DNA of 64,000 bases from Spirochaetales bacterium (GCA_003252395.1 QKEL01000011.1:186001-250000); one strand, 5' to 3'; counted from the first letter of the stretch, positions 45,011 through 53,100 are shown. The notes: a model not told the origin generated them from the letters alone. Numbers and translations are program-made.

Positions 45011-45910
45011 TTACTCCTTTCCGCCGAAGCGCTTTTCGACCGCCCGGGTAACGGCGATCAGGGCGAAACTGATGATGACCATGATGGTCGAGATGGCGTT
45101 GGCCAGGGGATAGTTCGGCGCGCCGCGGAACGCCTTCTCGAACATGTACAGGGAGAGCACGCTGGTCCTGCGGGCGGGGCCGCCCTGGGTCATCACGTAA
45201 ATCAGGTCGAAGGATTTCAGCGAACCCGATATCGCCAGAATGGCGCTGGTCACGATTACGCCCGAGAGGGCCGGGAAAATGATATACCGCAGGGTCTGCC
45301 ACTCGTTCGCCCCGTCTATCTTCGTCGCCTCGATGATCGACGTATCGATCTTCTGGAGGTTGGCGAGAAAAATGATGAGGTAGGTCCCGGTATACATCCA
45401 TAGGATCACCATCAGGACCGGAACCATCGGGTTCTCGTTCAGGGTGAATTCGGCCCCCGGCTTGAACAGGCGGACGATTTCCATGTACACGCTGTTCGCG
45501 TTCAGGAAAAAGCTCTGGAACAAAATGCCGATCACCACCGTCGAGATGACGTTCGGCAGGTAAATCATGCTCTGGAAAAAGTCCGTCCCCTTGATGAGGC
45601 CTCGGGAAAGGATATACGCCAGGGCGAAGCCGAGCGGAATCTGGCCGAACACGGAAACGCCGACGATGGCCATATTGTTCTTGAGGACGAGGTAAAAATA
45701 CTCGTCCCTGAAGGTCTTCAGGTAACTGCCGATTCCCACGAGGCGAATATCGGGGTTGCCGAATATCTTGCCCCCGTTATAGTTCGTGAGGCTTAAGGCC
45801 ACCGAAAAGATCGTGGGAAAGGCCATAACCGCGAAATAGAACGCTACCGCCGGCAAAACCAATAATACGTACGAGAAACGCTGTTCCGTCCTCGAAGAAA
45901 GTTCTTTCAT
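45011..45910 (-). CDS. Carbohydrate ABC transporter permease (MalF type)
   Basis: This 299-residue permease has six hydrophobic segments. The EAA loop is DTSIIEATKIDGANEWQTLR, followed by YIIFPALSGV. I place the start at the ATG giving MKELSSRTEQ because GGAGG lies at the right distance; an in-frame TTG 15 bases upstream would put the ribosome-binding site inside the gene. It follows the ROK gene by 46 bp, so the repressor and permeases share a transcript. Confidence 0.9.
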   Translation of the reverse strand: MKELSSRTEQRFSYVLLVLPAVAFYFAVMAFPTIFSVALSLTNYNGGKIFGNPDIRLVGIGSYLKTFRDEYFYLVLKNNMAIVGVSVFGQIPLGFALAYILSRGLIKGTDFFQSMIYLPNVISTVVIGILFQSFFLNANSVYMEIVRLFKPGAEFTLNENPMVPVLMVILWMYTGTYLIIFLANLQKIDTSIIEATKIDGANEWQTLRYIIFPALSGVIVTSAILAISGSLKSFDLIYVMTQGGPARRTSVLSLYMFEKAFRGAPNYPLANAISTIMVIISFALIAVTRAVEKRFGGKE

Positions 45911-45956
45911 CCTATGCTCCTCCAATCGAAAAAAGCGAACCCGCGTTCGCGCCGCC

Positions 45957-47126
45957 CTACGCCCGGTGCCGGGCCGTGATCGCGAAAACGGAATCCCAGT
46001 CGAGGGCGGTTCCCAGCTCGTTGTTCGAGCAGGCGGGCACCGAAAACAGGTTCATGTAAAACATTTGCGCCGCCCCCGCGGCGACAAGGCAGTCGTCGCC
46101 GGTGCCGAAGCGCAGCTCGCAGCCGGTCCGTTCCATGATCGCCCCGAATTGCGGGACCCGCGCCGCGAGGATTTCCCTGACGTACTCGCCCCGCCTCGCG
46201 AGTTCCCCGTGAACGAAAACCGACTCGGGATCGAGCACCGCGACGACGGGAAGGAAGCTTCCGAAGAGGTCCACGGTCCACTCGGCGAAGGCCGCGTCGT
46301 CGGTCCGGACCCGCCGCATCAGATCCGGGTCGATTCCGGTCTGCCCGTTGGCGCCCGATCGCCAGCTATGGCTCACGAACTCTCCCGCCGCGTGCTTCGA
46401 TCCGGGGTACACGGCGCCGCCGATGGCCACGCCGATACCCACGCTCATGCCGGTGGTCTCGCCGAAGCGGGCGCCCTCGGTCTGGTATTCGGTATTCAGG
46501 CACACGAAGTTTTTAAGGTCGTTCCCGCGGTTGTTCGCCAATTCGTACCAGGCCAGGCAATTGGCGTCGTTTTCCACCAAAACCGGTACGCCGTACCGCG
46601 CGGTAAAGGGCTTTGAGAAATCGTGATCGGTCAGGCGAAACGGATCGGACTTGACGATCCGCCCGCCCACCGCGTCCACGATTCCGGGAAGGCCTACGCA
46701 TATGCCGAGCAGGGGCATGCCCGTCGCCTTAATGGAAGGCATTATCCCGTCGATAATGCTTTCCGCCGTTTCGTTAAAGGGCAGATCGGGAAGGGCCGCC
46801 GAACGCGAAAACAGAGGGGTACCGAAAACGTTGAGGACCACCGCGTGAAAACCCGAAGGCTGGAGTTCCAGGCCCAACACGCAGCCAAAACGTTCGTTCA
46901 AGCCAAGGAAAATCGGCTTTCTACCGCCCTGCGGCATGGCGTCCCCCTCCTTTTCCTCAAACACCACCTTGTTCTCGATCAAGGTATTGATGATGTTCGA
47001 TACCGTGGAGCGGTACAAATCAAGGCGACGCGCAATCTCCACGCGGCTGATGCCCGGCACCTTCCACAACAGTTGGGCAACCATGGAAATATTCGCGTTC
47101 TTTTGAAAACTGTTATTGATCTGCAT
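45957..47126 (-). CDS. ROK-family transcriptional regulator
   Basis: This 389-residue protein has an N-terminal winged HTH (about 10-65: VPGISRVEIARRLDLYRSTVSNIINTLIENKVV) and a ROK domain (about 80-380, with VENDANCLAWYEL). The DxGGT phosphate-binding motif of ROK kinases is absent (VLGLELQPSG instead), and so is the CxCGxxGCxE zinc motif (HSWRSGANGQTGID instead), so it is not expected to phosphorylate sugar. It most likely senses an island sugar and represses its own operon, the binding-protein gene and GH3-nagA-nagB through the palindromes described here. Confidence 0.88.
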   Translation of the reverse strand: MQINNSFQKNANISMVAQLLWKVPGISRVEIARRLDLYRSTVSNIINTLIENKVVFEEKEGDAMPQGGRKPIFLGLNERFGCVLGLELQPSGFHAVVLNVFGTPLFSRSAALPDLPFNETAESIIDGIMPSIKATGMPLLGICVGLPGIVDAVGGRIVKSDPFRLTDHDFSKPFTARYGVPVLVENDANCLAWYELANNRGNDLKNFVCLNTEYQTEGARFGETTGMSVGIGVAIGGAVYPGSKHAAGEFVSHSWRSGANGQTGIDPDLMRRVRTDDAAFAEWTVDLFGSFLPVVAVLDPESVFVHGELARRGEYVREILAARVPQFGAIMERTGCELRFGTGDDCLVAAGAAQMFYMNLFSVPACSNNELGTALDWDSVFAITARHRA

Positions 47127-47149
47127 TATCTCACCGCCTCATAGGTTGG

Positions 47150-47166
47150 TTTGCACAGTGTACAAA
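47150..47166. promoter_or_regulatory. Palindromic operator 2 of the amino-sugar regulon
   Basis: TTTGCACAGTGTACAAA has arms TTTGnACA and TGTnCAAA around a central G. It sits right behind the -10 box of the ROK promoter and contains the core ACAGTG. Confidence 0.7.
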
Positions 47167-47169
47167 CAT

Positions 47170-47198
47170 ATAGTAACCGCTCAACAATCAGTTGTCAA
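47170..47198 (-). promoter_or_regulatory. Promoter of the ROK-permease operon
   Basis: On the minus strand TTGACA (47198-47193) and TACTAT (47175-47170) are 17 bp apart, followed by the palindromic operator. This fits autorepression. Confidence 0.75.
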
Positions 47199-47387
47199 CA
47201 TGGATTTTACGTACATTGTGGCGGCCTTAGGCGCATGAACCGGTATGGGCGCTGCCGTTGCCGTATGGCGGGGCTGACGGTAAAAAAACCGCAGCAGCTT
47301 TTGTTGGTTGTTTTTCGAAACTAAATCGAGTATACCATATCCGCTTTGGTTAACAAGTCTTTTCCCGCAGTCTCCCCCGTTTCGCCC
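47199..47387. other. AT-richer intergenic stretch without a gene
   Basis: This is the central part of the 357-bp gap between the ROK gene and the binding-protein gene. I see no reading frame of note. TTGTTA and TATACT on the minus strand (about 47330-47357, 16 bp apart) could form an additional upstream promoter for the ROK operon, but support is weak. Confidence 0.4.
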
Positions 47388-47427
47388 AAAAAAGAGGCCG
47401 GCTGCCGGAGAGTCCCGACAGACGGCC
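47388..47427 (-). terminator. Terminator of the binding-protein gene
   Basis: On the minus strand a 13-bp stem with one mismatch (GGCCG.CTG.CGG against CCG.CAG.CGGCC) is followed by TCTTTTTT. It separates the abundant binding-protein transcript from the ROK-permease operon. Confidence 0.85.
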
Positions 47428-47445
47428 AGTCAAAGAGAGTCTTCC

Positions 47446-47477
47446 TTAATGCGGCGCGATCGTTCACGCCGCGTTAA
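47446..47477. other. Hairpin just after the binding-protein stop codon
   Basis: Eleven-base arms TTAATGCGGCG and CGCCGCGTTAA (one wobble pair) around a ten-base loop lie 6 bases past the stop. Stems at this place often protect binding-protein mRNA from 3' decay. Confidence 0.6.
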
Positions 47478-47483
47478 TGAACC

Positions 47484-48836
47484 TTACTGGGCGGCCTTCC
47501 ATTCCTCGAAGGCTTTCTGCACGGCGGCGGCGACCTGCTCGGGGGTCTTGGAACCGAGACCGATCTCCTGGAGACCGGCGTTCAGGGGGTCGTACACCGG
47601 GCCGGCGAACACGCCGTCGATAACCACGGTCGAGTTCTTGTACTTGGTCGCGAAGGCGCCGACCTGCTGCTGCATGGGCTCGAGCTTGATCGCGGCGGTA
47701 TCGAGGTCGGTGCGGGACGGGGTCGGGGTCGCGCCGGTGGACACGCGCCAGGTCTGCATTTCCTTGCTTTCGAGCCACTTGATCAGCTTCCACGCGGCGG
47801 CTTCCTTGGCGGATCCCGCGGGAATGGCGGCGCTCATGCCCCAGCCGGTTCCCACGATAACGGAGGTTGATTCGTTGATCTTGGCCCCGGGAATGGGGGG
47901 GAATACCATCATGGAAATGTCGGAGGCCTGCTTGGCGGGATCGATGAGGGCCTGCCCGGTGGACTTGTCCGTGATAAAGGCGCCGACGCGCCAGTCGCCG
48001 TCGATATAGTACGCGCCCTTGCCGGACGCGAACTGGCCGACCACGTCGCCGTAGGTGGTGGCGAGGGTATTCTTGGAAAGAACGCCGTCGGCATAGAGGG
48101 TCTTCACGAACTTGAGGGCGTTCACGAAGGATTCGTCGGTGAACTTAGCCTTTCCGGAAAGAATCGCGGTATCCCAGCCGGGTCCGCCGAAGCGGCCGGC
48201 GATGTCGGAGAAAAGGCAGGACTGCATAACCCAGGTATCGGCGTTCGCCATCAGGACGGTGTCGTAGCCCTTGGCCTTGAGAACGGGGACCTGCGCCTTG
48301 AGCTCCTCATAGGTCTTGGCGGGAGTAAGGCCGGCGGCCTTGAGCACCGCGTTGTTTACGTATAGAACGTGGGTCTGGGTAAGGCCGAGGGGAATCTCGC
48401 CGAGGTAACCGCCCGCCTGGGGGGCAAGGGCCAGGGGGTTGAAGGAAGCGGTCATGCCGTCCTTGTCCATCAGGGGCTTCAGGTCCTTCAAAAGGCCCTT
48501 GGTGTGAAGCGTGGTGCTCCGTCCGGAAGGCCAACAATAGATCACGTCGGGAACCTGGCCGGCGGCGGCGTAGGCCTCGGTCTTTTGGTGGAAGGGATCG
48601 TTGAAGAGGTCTTCCCGCTCGACGATGATATCGGGATTGGCCTTCTCGAACGCTTCCCAAACGGTGGTGAGCTCGTCTGCGCTGTTCGCGGACGTCATGT
48701 CCAGGTAATTGAGTACTTTGATGGTGACTTTCTCGCCCGAGGCCGCCTGCTTGTTTTTGCAGCCCGTTACGAATACGAGACCGGAAGCCATGATCGCGAT
48801 CAACGCGACGACATAAGCTTTCTTCGTGAATTTCAT
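47484..48836 (-). CDS. Sugar-binding lipoprotein of the ABC importer
   Basis: This 450-residue family 1 extracellular solute-binding protein has a signal peptide and lipobox VTGC with C26 lipidated. AFEKANPDIIVERED, GQVPDVIYCWPSG, KGLLKDLKPLMDKDG, MLANADTWVMQS and YYIDGDWRVGAF are in the order seen in oligosaccharide-binding proteins. The ATG at 48836 is preceded by AGGAGG at 9 nt; an ATG 6 bases upstream is too close to it. Transcribed from its own regulated promoter, ended by a strong terminator. The ligand is inferred from the NagA/NagB/GH20/GH3 context as a GlcNAc-containing oligosaccharide. Confidence 0.9.
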   Translation of the reverse strand: MKFTKKAYVVALIAIMASGLVFVTGCKNKQAASGEKVTIKVLNYLDMTSANSADELTTVWEAFEKANPDIIVEREDLFNDPFHQKTEAYAAAGQVPDVIYCWPSGRSTTLHTKGLLKDLKPLMDKDGMTASFNPLALAPQAGGYLGEIPLGLTQTHVLYVNNAVLKAAGLTPAKTYEELKAQVPVLKAKGYDTVLMANADTWVMQSCLFSDIAGRFGGPGWDTAILSGKAKFTDESFVNALKFVKTLYADGVLSKNTLATTYGDVVGQFASGKGAYYIDGDWRVGAFITDKSTGQALIDPAKQASDISMMVFPPIPGAKINESTSVIVGTGWGMSAAIPAGSAKEAAAWKLIKWLESKEMQTWRVSTGATPTPSRTDLDTAAIKLEPMQQQVGAFATKYKNSTVVIDGVFAGPVYDPLNAGLQEIGLGSKTPEQVAAAVQKAFEEWKAAQ

Positions 48837-48937
48837 GGTCATTCTCCTCCTAAAGAGACTGATGAACGTTATATGCAGGGCGAACGGCCGTTCAGCCCAA
48901 CACAGCCTGATAATGCAGCTTGACATTGCTTAGGTTT

Positions 48938-48956
48938 GTATGTTCACTGTACATAC
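48938..48956. promoter_or_regulatory. Palindromic operator 3 of the amino-sugar regulon
   Basis: GTATGTTCACTGTACATAC has perfect 6-bp arms; on the minus strand its centre reads ACAGTG as in the two other sites. It lies at the start region of the binding-protein promoter and between it and the divergent GH20 gene. TTGACA at 48920-48925 on the plus strand could be the -35 of a GH20 promoter whose -10 would fall in the operator. Confidence 0.7.
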
Positions 48957-48959
48957 TAG

Positions 48960-48987
48960 ATTTTACACCCTTTCAATTACTTGTCAA
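48960..48987 (-). promoter_or_regulatory. Promoter of the binding-protein gene
   Basis: On the minus strand TTGACA (48987-48982) and TAAAAT (48965-48960) are 16 bp apart; both boxes are near consensus, as expected for a highly expressed binding protein. The operator follows at once. Confidence 0.8.
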
Positions 48988-49048
48988 CATAATTTTTCTG
49001 AATTCGTGCAGGAAACCATTCCGTCGGCCGAAGAAACAGGGAGGGAGA

Positions 49049-50638
49049 ATGAACATGCGATATCAGGGACTGGTGCCGGAACCGGCATTAATTGAAGAAA
49101 CGGGGGAACCGTTCGTCGTTTCACGGGGGTTATCCGTTCGCAGCGCTACGGGTTTCGAGGGCGAGGCGGCCCTTCTGCGGGAACAGCTTCCCTTTGCGTT
49201 CTGCCCGGAAGGAACGGAAGGGCTGCCGCTCGACTGCCTTCGGGCCGAGCCGGACGCCGGAATCGCACTCGGCCGGACCGTCGGTGAACCCGCGGGGCAA
49301 GAGACCGCCGCACCGGGAACCGCCGCGCCCGGGTCTGCCGAAGAATCATACCGGCTCACGCTCGGGAGCGCGGGCATAACCTGCGTCGCCTCTTCGGCCG
49401 CGGGAATGTATCACGGACTGCAAAGCCTCAGGCAGATAATCCTGACCGGACGCGCGGAAAACGGAAGCCTCGAGTTGCCCCGCCTGGTAATCGCCGACGC
49501 TCCCCGCTTCCGCTGGCGGGGCTTTATGCTCGACTGTTCGCGGCATTTTTACTCCGTCGCGTTCCTCAAAAAGATAATCGACGCCGCTTCCCTGCATCAC
49601 CTGAACGTGTTCCATTGGCATTTAACCGACGACCAGGGTTGGCGCCTTCCCGTCGGGGAGTACCCCAAGCTCACCGAAATCGGCGCGTGGAGGAAAGACT
49701 CGAAAACGACCTGGGAGGACGCGGCCGTGGGCGGCTTTTATTCCGAGGCCGACATCGCCGCGGTAGTGGCATGGGCGGCGGCCAGGCACGTTGACGTGGT
49801 GCCAGAGGTGGACCTTCCGGGCCATTCGAGCCCGATTCTCGCCGCCTACCCGGAACTGGGGTGCACCGGGGGTCCCTACGCGGTGGAAGACCGCTTCGGC
49901 ATCTTCAAGGACGTGCTGTGCGCGGGAAACGACGGCATCTTCCCGTTGATCGGGAGCGTCTTCGATACGCTGGCCCGCCTCTTTCCCTCGAAGTACGTGC
50001 ATATCGGCGGGGACGAGGTGAAACCGGACCGGTGGGAAGAATGCCCCAAATGCCAGGCCCGGCGCCGGGCCCTCGGCCTGGGGGAAACGGCGCAACTCCA
50101 AAGCTGGATCACCGCGCGGCTCGCGGGCATGCTCGCCGAACGGGGAAAAATCCCCATCGGCTGGGACGAGGTATTGGATGGGACCGAGCGGTTGGGCGTA
50201 CCGCCGGATATGGTCGTCATGTCGTGGCGGGGCCGTGAAGGCGGACTTACGGCGAGCGGGGCGGGACACCCCGTCATTATGACGGCGCAGACCGACGGGT
50301 GCTACCTGAACTTCAGGCACCTGGACAGCCCGGAAGAGCCGGGGCACCTCGGGGTATCCACGGTGGAACAGTCCTATTCCATGGAAGCGGAGGCACCCGG
50401 CATGAGCGAAGACCAGAAGCGGCTCGTGCTCGGCGGCCAGTGCAATCTATGGTCGGAGGCAATCTACGCGAGCCGAATCGCGGAATACATGCTCTTCCCG
50501 CGCATGGGGGCCATCGCCGAGGCCCTGTGGACGGCGAAGGAAAAGCGCGATATCGAATCGTTCGAGCGGCGGCTCCCGACGTACCGGAAGCTTTTGGACG
50601 CGCTTGATCTTACCCAGTACCGGGGTCCGGTGCGCTGA
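49049..50638 (+). CDS. GH20 beta-N-acetylhexosaminidase
   Basis: The 529-residue enzyme removes terminal GlcNAc or GalNAc by substrate-assisted catalysis. A small N-terminal domain (1-150, with an alanine/glycine/proline-rich insert near residue 85) precedes the barrel. Motifs are RWRGFMLDCSRHF, FHWHLTDDQGWR, PEVDLPGHSS, and the catalytic pair D322-E323 in HIGGDEVKPDRW. There is no signal peptide, so it should act on imported oligosaccharides. I chose the ATG at 49049 because of GGGAGGGA upstream; the longer frame would begin in the AT-rich promoter region. Divergent from the binding-protein gene across a shared operator. Confidence 0.9.
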   Translation: MNMRYQGLVPEPALIEETGEPFVVSRGLSVRSATGFEGEAALLREQLPFAFCPEGTEGLPLDCLRAEPDAGIALGRTVGEPAGQETAAPGTAAPGSAEESYRLTLGSAGITCVASSAAGMYHGLQSLRQIILTGRAENGSLELPRLVIADAPRFRWRGFMLDCSRHFYSVAFLKKIIDAASLHHLNVFHWHLTDDQGWRLPVGEYPKLTEIGAWRKDSKTTWEDAAVGGFYSEADIAAVVAWAAARHVDVVPEVDLPGHSSPILAAYPELGCTGGPYAVEDRFGIFKDVLCAGNDGIFPLIGSVFDTLARLFPSKYVHIGGDEVKPDRWEECPKCQARRRALGLGETAQLQSWITARLAGMLAERGKIPIGWDEVLDGTERLGVPPDMVVMSWRGREGGLTASGAGHPVIMTAQTDGCYLNFRHLDSPEEPGHLGVSTVEQSYSMEAEAPGMSEDQKRLVLGGQCNLWSEAIYASRIAEYMLFPRMGAIAEALWTAKEKRDIESFERRLPTYRKLLDALDLTQYRGPVR

Positions 50639-50700
50639 TTGCCGGCGGTAGGCTGATTGCCGCCGGCGGGTGCGCATTGCCGCCGGTGCGCTGATACCCG
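50627..50700. repeat. Imperfect repeats overlapping the GH20 stop codon
   Basis: CCGGTGCGCTGAT at 50627-50639, which includes the GH20 stop, recurs exactly at 50683-50695. Between them are two more degenerate copies of a roughly 18-21-bp unit built on GCTGATTGCCGCCGGC. This looks like local duplication of the gene's last bases. Confidence 0.65.
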
Positions 50701-50720
50701 TTTCCGCGATCATGCCGCCC

Positions 50721-50837
50721 GCGGGAGCTAAACCTGTCGGCGACGATCTAAACCCCGCGGCGGGAGCTAAACCTACCGGCGACGATCTATACCCCGCGAC
50801 GGGCTAAAACTGCCGCCGCCGTCGACGATCTTAACCC
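50721..50837. repeat. Three imperfect tandem repeats of about 39 bp
   Basis: Three units share GGGAGCTAAACCT, CGGCGACGATCTA and ACCCCGCG blocks (50721-50756, 50757-50795, 50796-50837), the third more diverged. Together with the adjoining shorter repeats they fill most of the 332-bp gap between GH20 and the third GH94 gene. I see no gene in it. Confidence 0.6.
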
Positions 50838-50898
50838 GGCGTCGCGTAGGGCGCAGCCGGCGAATGATGTGCCGCCGCGCGCAATGTCACGTCGTGTC

Positions 50899-50927
50899 TT
50901 GTCAGTCCCTCAGGTTTGTTCTATGCT
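50899..50927 (+). promoter_or_regulatory. Promoter of the third GH94 gene
   Basis: TTGTCA at 50899-50904 and TATGCT at 50922-50927 are 17 bp apart. An inverted repeat TTTGTT (50915-50920) and AACAAA (50934-50939) brackets the -10 box. It lacks the ACAGTG core of the other island operators, so it may be a degenerate site or belong to another regulator. Confidence 0.5.
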
Positions 50928-50970
50928 TGTACCAACAAAATACGAGGTTCCATCTTTAAGGAGGATCAGG

Positions 50971-53097
50971 ATGCATCAAAACAAGACGGAAGAGTGGAAG
51001 CTGACCGAGGCCGGCTTTGAGCTCTACGTTCCCCAGCTTTACCGCCCCTGGTATAACTATATATCCAACGCGGAGTACGGCCTGAAAATCTCCCATATCG
51101 GGGATGCCTACTCGACCACCCTCGCCCAACCGCGGATCGCGGTATCGAACTACGATTTTTTCCACCCGTCCAAGGGCCGGTTCGTTTTCGTCAGGGACCG
51201 CCAGACCGGCGCGGTATGGTCGCCCTCCTGGTGGCCCTGTAAAACCGGTCTCGATTCCTGGGCGTGCCGCCACGAGCCGGGCGCCACGGGATGGACCGCG
51301 GAGAAGGGGGGCGTGCGGGTGAGCCAGACCGTATTCGTTCCCCGGGAGGGCGCCGCCGAGGCGTGGATCGTCACCGCGGAAAACGTATCCGACGGTCCCA
51401 GAAAGATCGACCTAATTACCGAGATGGAATTCCTCCTCTATAATTCTTTCGCCGTGGACCCGGTCTACTACTCCTGGTATTCGGATACCCGCGTGGATTC
51501 CGACGGCGCAATCCTGTTCGAGCGGCGAATCGGCTCGCCGGTAACGGGCTTTTTCGCGCCCTTGGCCAGGCCCGATTCCTTCGAGACGAGCCTGCGGCGC
51601 TTTCTCGGCGACGGGGACATCGCGTCGCCCGAGGCGGCGCGCACAGGGCGGCTTTCATCCGGCCAGTCCGGCGGCGACGCGTACATCGGCGCCTTCTCCT
51701 ACGCGCTCGACCTTCAGCCGGGTGAAAAACGCTCCTTCGGTTTCCTCGCCGGGGTCGGAACGGATACCCTGGAATCGCTTCGGGACCGTTTCGGGAATTC
51801 GGGGGACCTGGAGCGCGAATTGTCGGAAATCCGCGCCGAGTGGAGGGCGAAACTCGACAGGCCTTTCTTCGGCTCGGTGCCCGAGGGGGCCTATAAAACC
51901 TGGCTCAGGACCTTTTTCGGCTATCAGCTGTATCAGCAGTCGCTGGGCATGGTGCGCGGAACCTTCAGGGGCTTCCGCGACGTGGCGCAGGACATTATGG
52001 GAATCTGCCGGTACGACGGGAAGGCGGCCCGCGCCCTCCTCCTCGACCTCGGTTCGCGCATGAAAGCGAGCGGACAGGCGCTCAGGCAGTGGAACACCGA
52101 GGGCGGGGCGAATGACGAGCGGGACTTTCGCGACTTGCCGTTCTGGCTCATCCTCGCGCTGGACGCCTACGAGCGGGCCACCGGCGACGGCTCGGTCTAC
52201 GCCGAGAAAGCGGGCTGGGCCGATTCCGGGACGCCGGCCCCGTCCCCGGCCACACTCTGGGACCACGCGGTCGTCGGCATCCGGTACGCCCTGCGGATCG
52301 GCGGCCACGGCCTCGTGGAAATGGGCGCGGGCGACTGGAACGACGCGCTTTCCGGACCCGGCGCGGAGGGCGGCACGACCTTCCTGAACGAGCTTGCCTA
52401 TTACGCCCTGGGCGTGCTGGACCGGGTCGCGAGGGAGCGCGGATTCGACAACCCCTTCGACACGGTAGCCGTGCGCCAACGCCTCTACGACGGCGTGATG
52501 AAATACTGGAACGGCGAATGGTTTGCCCGGGCCGTCACCGAAACGGGCGAGATCGTGGGCGACAAGGGCGATATCGGCGGCGAGGCGAAGGCCCACCCGA
52601 GCGCCGCGCACGAGGGGCGAATCTTCCTTCTCCCCCAGGTTTGGTTCACCATATCAGGCATGGACCGTCACGACGAGACGTCGCCCGCGATCGCGAAAAC
52701 CGCGCTCGATTCCGTTATTCGCTACCTTGAGCGGCCGGAAGGGCTCATTAAATGCGACCCCGGCTATTCCGTCTTCGACCCGAAGGCGGGAAACCTTTCG
52801 GCCCTCACCCCGGGCATGGCGGAAAACTTCGCGGTATACAACCATGCGGCGGCCTTCGCGGTCTATGCCTTTCTCAAGGCCGGACGCGGCGAAGACGCCC
52901 GGCGGATCCGCGAGAAAATACTCCCCTTCACGCACGACCGGAAGAAAACCAAGACCGAACCCTACGTTCTCGTTAATTTTTATAACGGCGGCTACTACCC
53001 CGAAAAGGCGGGCGAGGGCGGCGTGCCCTGGCTTACGGGAACGGTAAACTGGCTGGCGATGTGCCTGTTCGATTTCGACGGAGAGGGCGGAAAATGA
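50971..53097 (+). CDS. GH94-like phosphorylase of unassigned specificity
   Basis: The 708-residue protein, shorter than the two other GH94 enzymes here, has the same plan: a beta-sandwich (YNYISNAEYGLKISHIGDAY), linker and (alpha/alpha)6 barrel with RGTFRGFRDVAQDIMGI, RDLPFWLILALDAY, and GLVEMGAGDWNDALSG with the DWND general acid. The C-terminal domain is cut short after LTGTVNWLAMCLFDF. It has no signal peptide. The ATG at 50971 has AAGGAGG upstream. Neighbouring GH20 and the amino-sugar genes suggest a GlcNAc-containing disaccharide as substrate, but the sequence is far from known chitobiose phosphorylase; a beta-glucan or aldonate substrate remains possible. Confidence 0.8.
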   Translation: MHQNKTEEWKLTEAGFELYVPQLYRPWYNYISNAEYGLKISHIGDAYSTTLAQPRIAVSNYDFFHPSKGRFVFVRDRQTGAVWSPSWWPCKTGLDSWACRHEPGATGWTAEKGGVRVSQTVFVPREGAAEAWIVTAENVSDGPRKIDLITEMEFLLYNSFAVDPVYYSWYSDTRVDSDGAILFERRIGSPVTGFFAPLARPDSFETSLRRFLGDGDIASPEAARTGRLSSGQSGGDAYIGAFSYALDLQPGEKRSFGFLAGVGTDTLESLRDRFGNSGDLERELSEIRAEWRAKLDRPFFGSVPEGAYKTWLRTFFGYQLYQQSLGMVRGTFRGFRDVAQDIMGICRYDGKAARALLLDLGSRMKASGQALRQWNTEGGANDERDFRDLPFWLILALDAYERATGDGSVYAEKAGWADSGTPAPSPATLWDHAVVGIRYALRIGGHGLVEMGAGDWNDALSGPGAEGGTTFLNELAYYALGVLDRVARERGFDNPFDTVAVRQRLYDGVMKYWNGEWFARAVTETGEIVGDKGDIGGEAKAHPSAAHEGRIFLLPQVWFTISGMDRHDETSPAIAKTALDSVIRYLERPEGLIKCDPGYSVFDPKAGNLSALTPGMAENFAVYNHAAAFAVYAFLKAGRGEDARRIREKILPFTHDRKKTKTEPYVLVNFYNGGYYPEKAGEGGVPWLTGTVNWLAMCLFDFDGEGGK

Positions 53098-53100
53098 AAA

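Noticed and set aside
45957..47126. ROK protein as GlcNAc kinase
   Set aside because: The N-terminal HTH and the absence of the DxGGT phosphate-binding motif argue for a regulator only.
50721..50837. CRISPR array or attachment site behind GH20
   Set aside because: Units are imperfect and head to tail with no unique spacers, and no integrase or cas gene is near.
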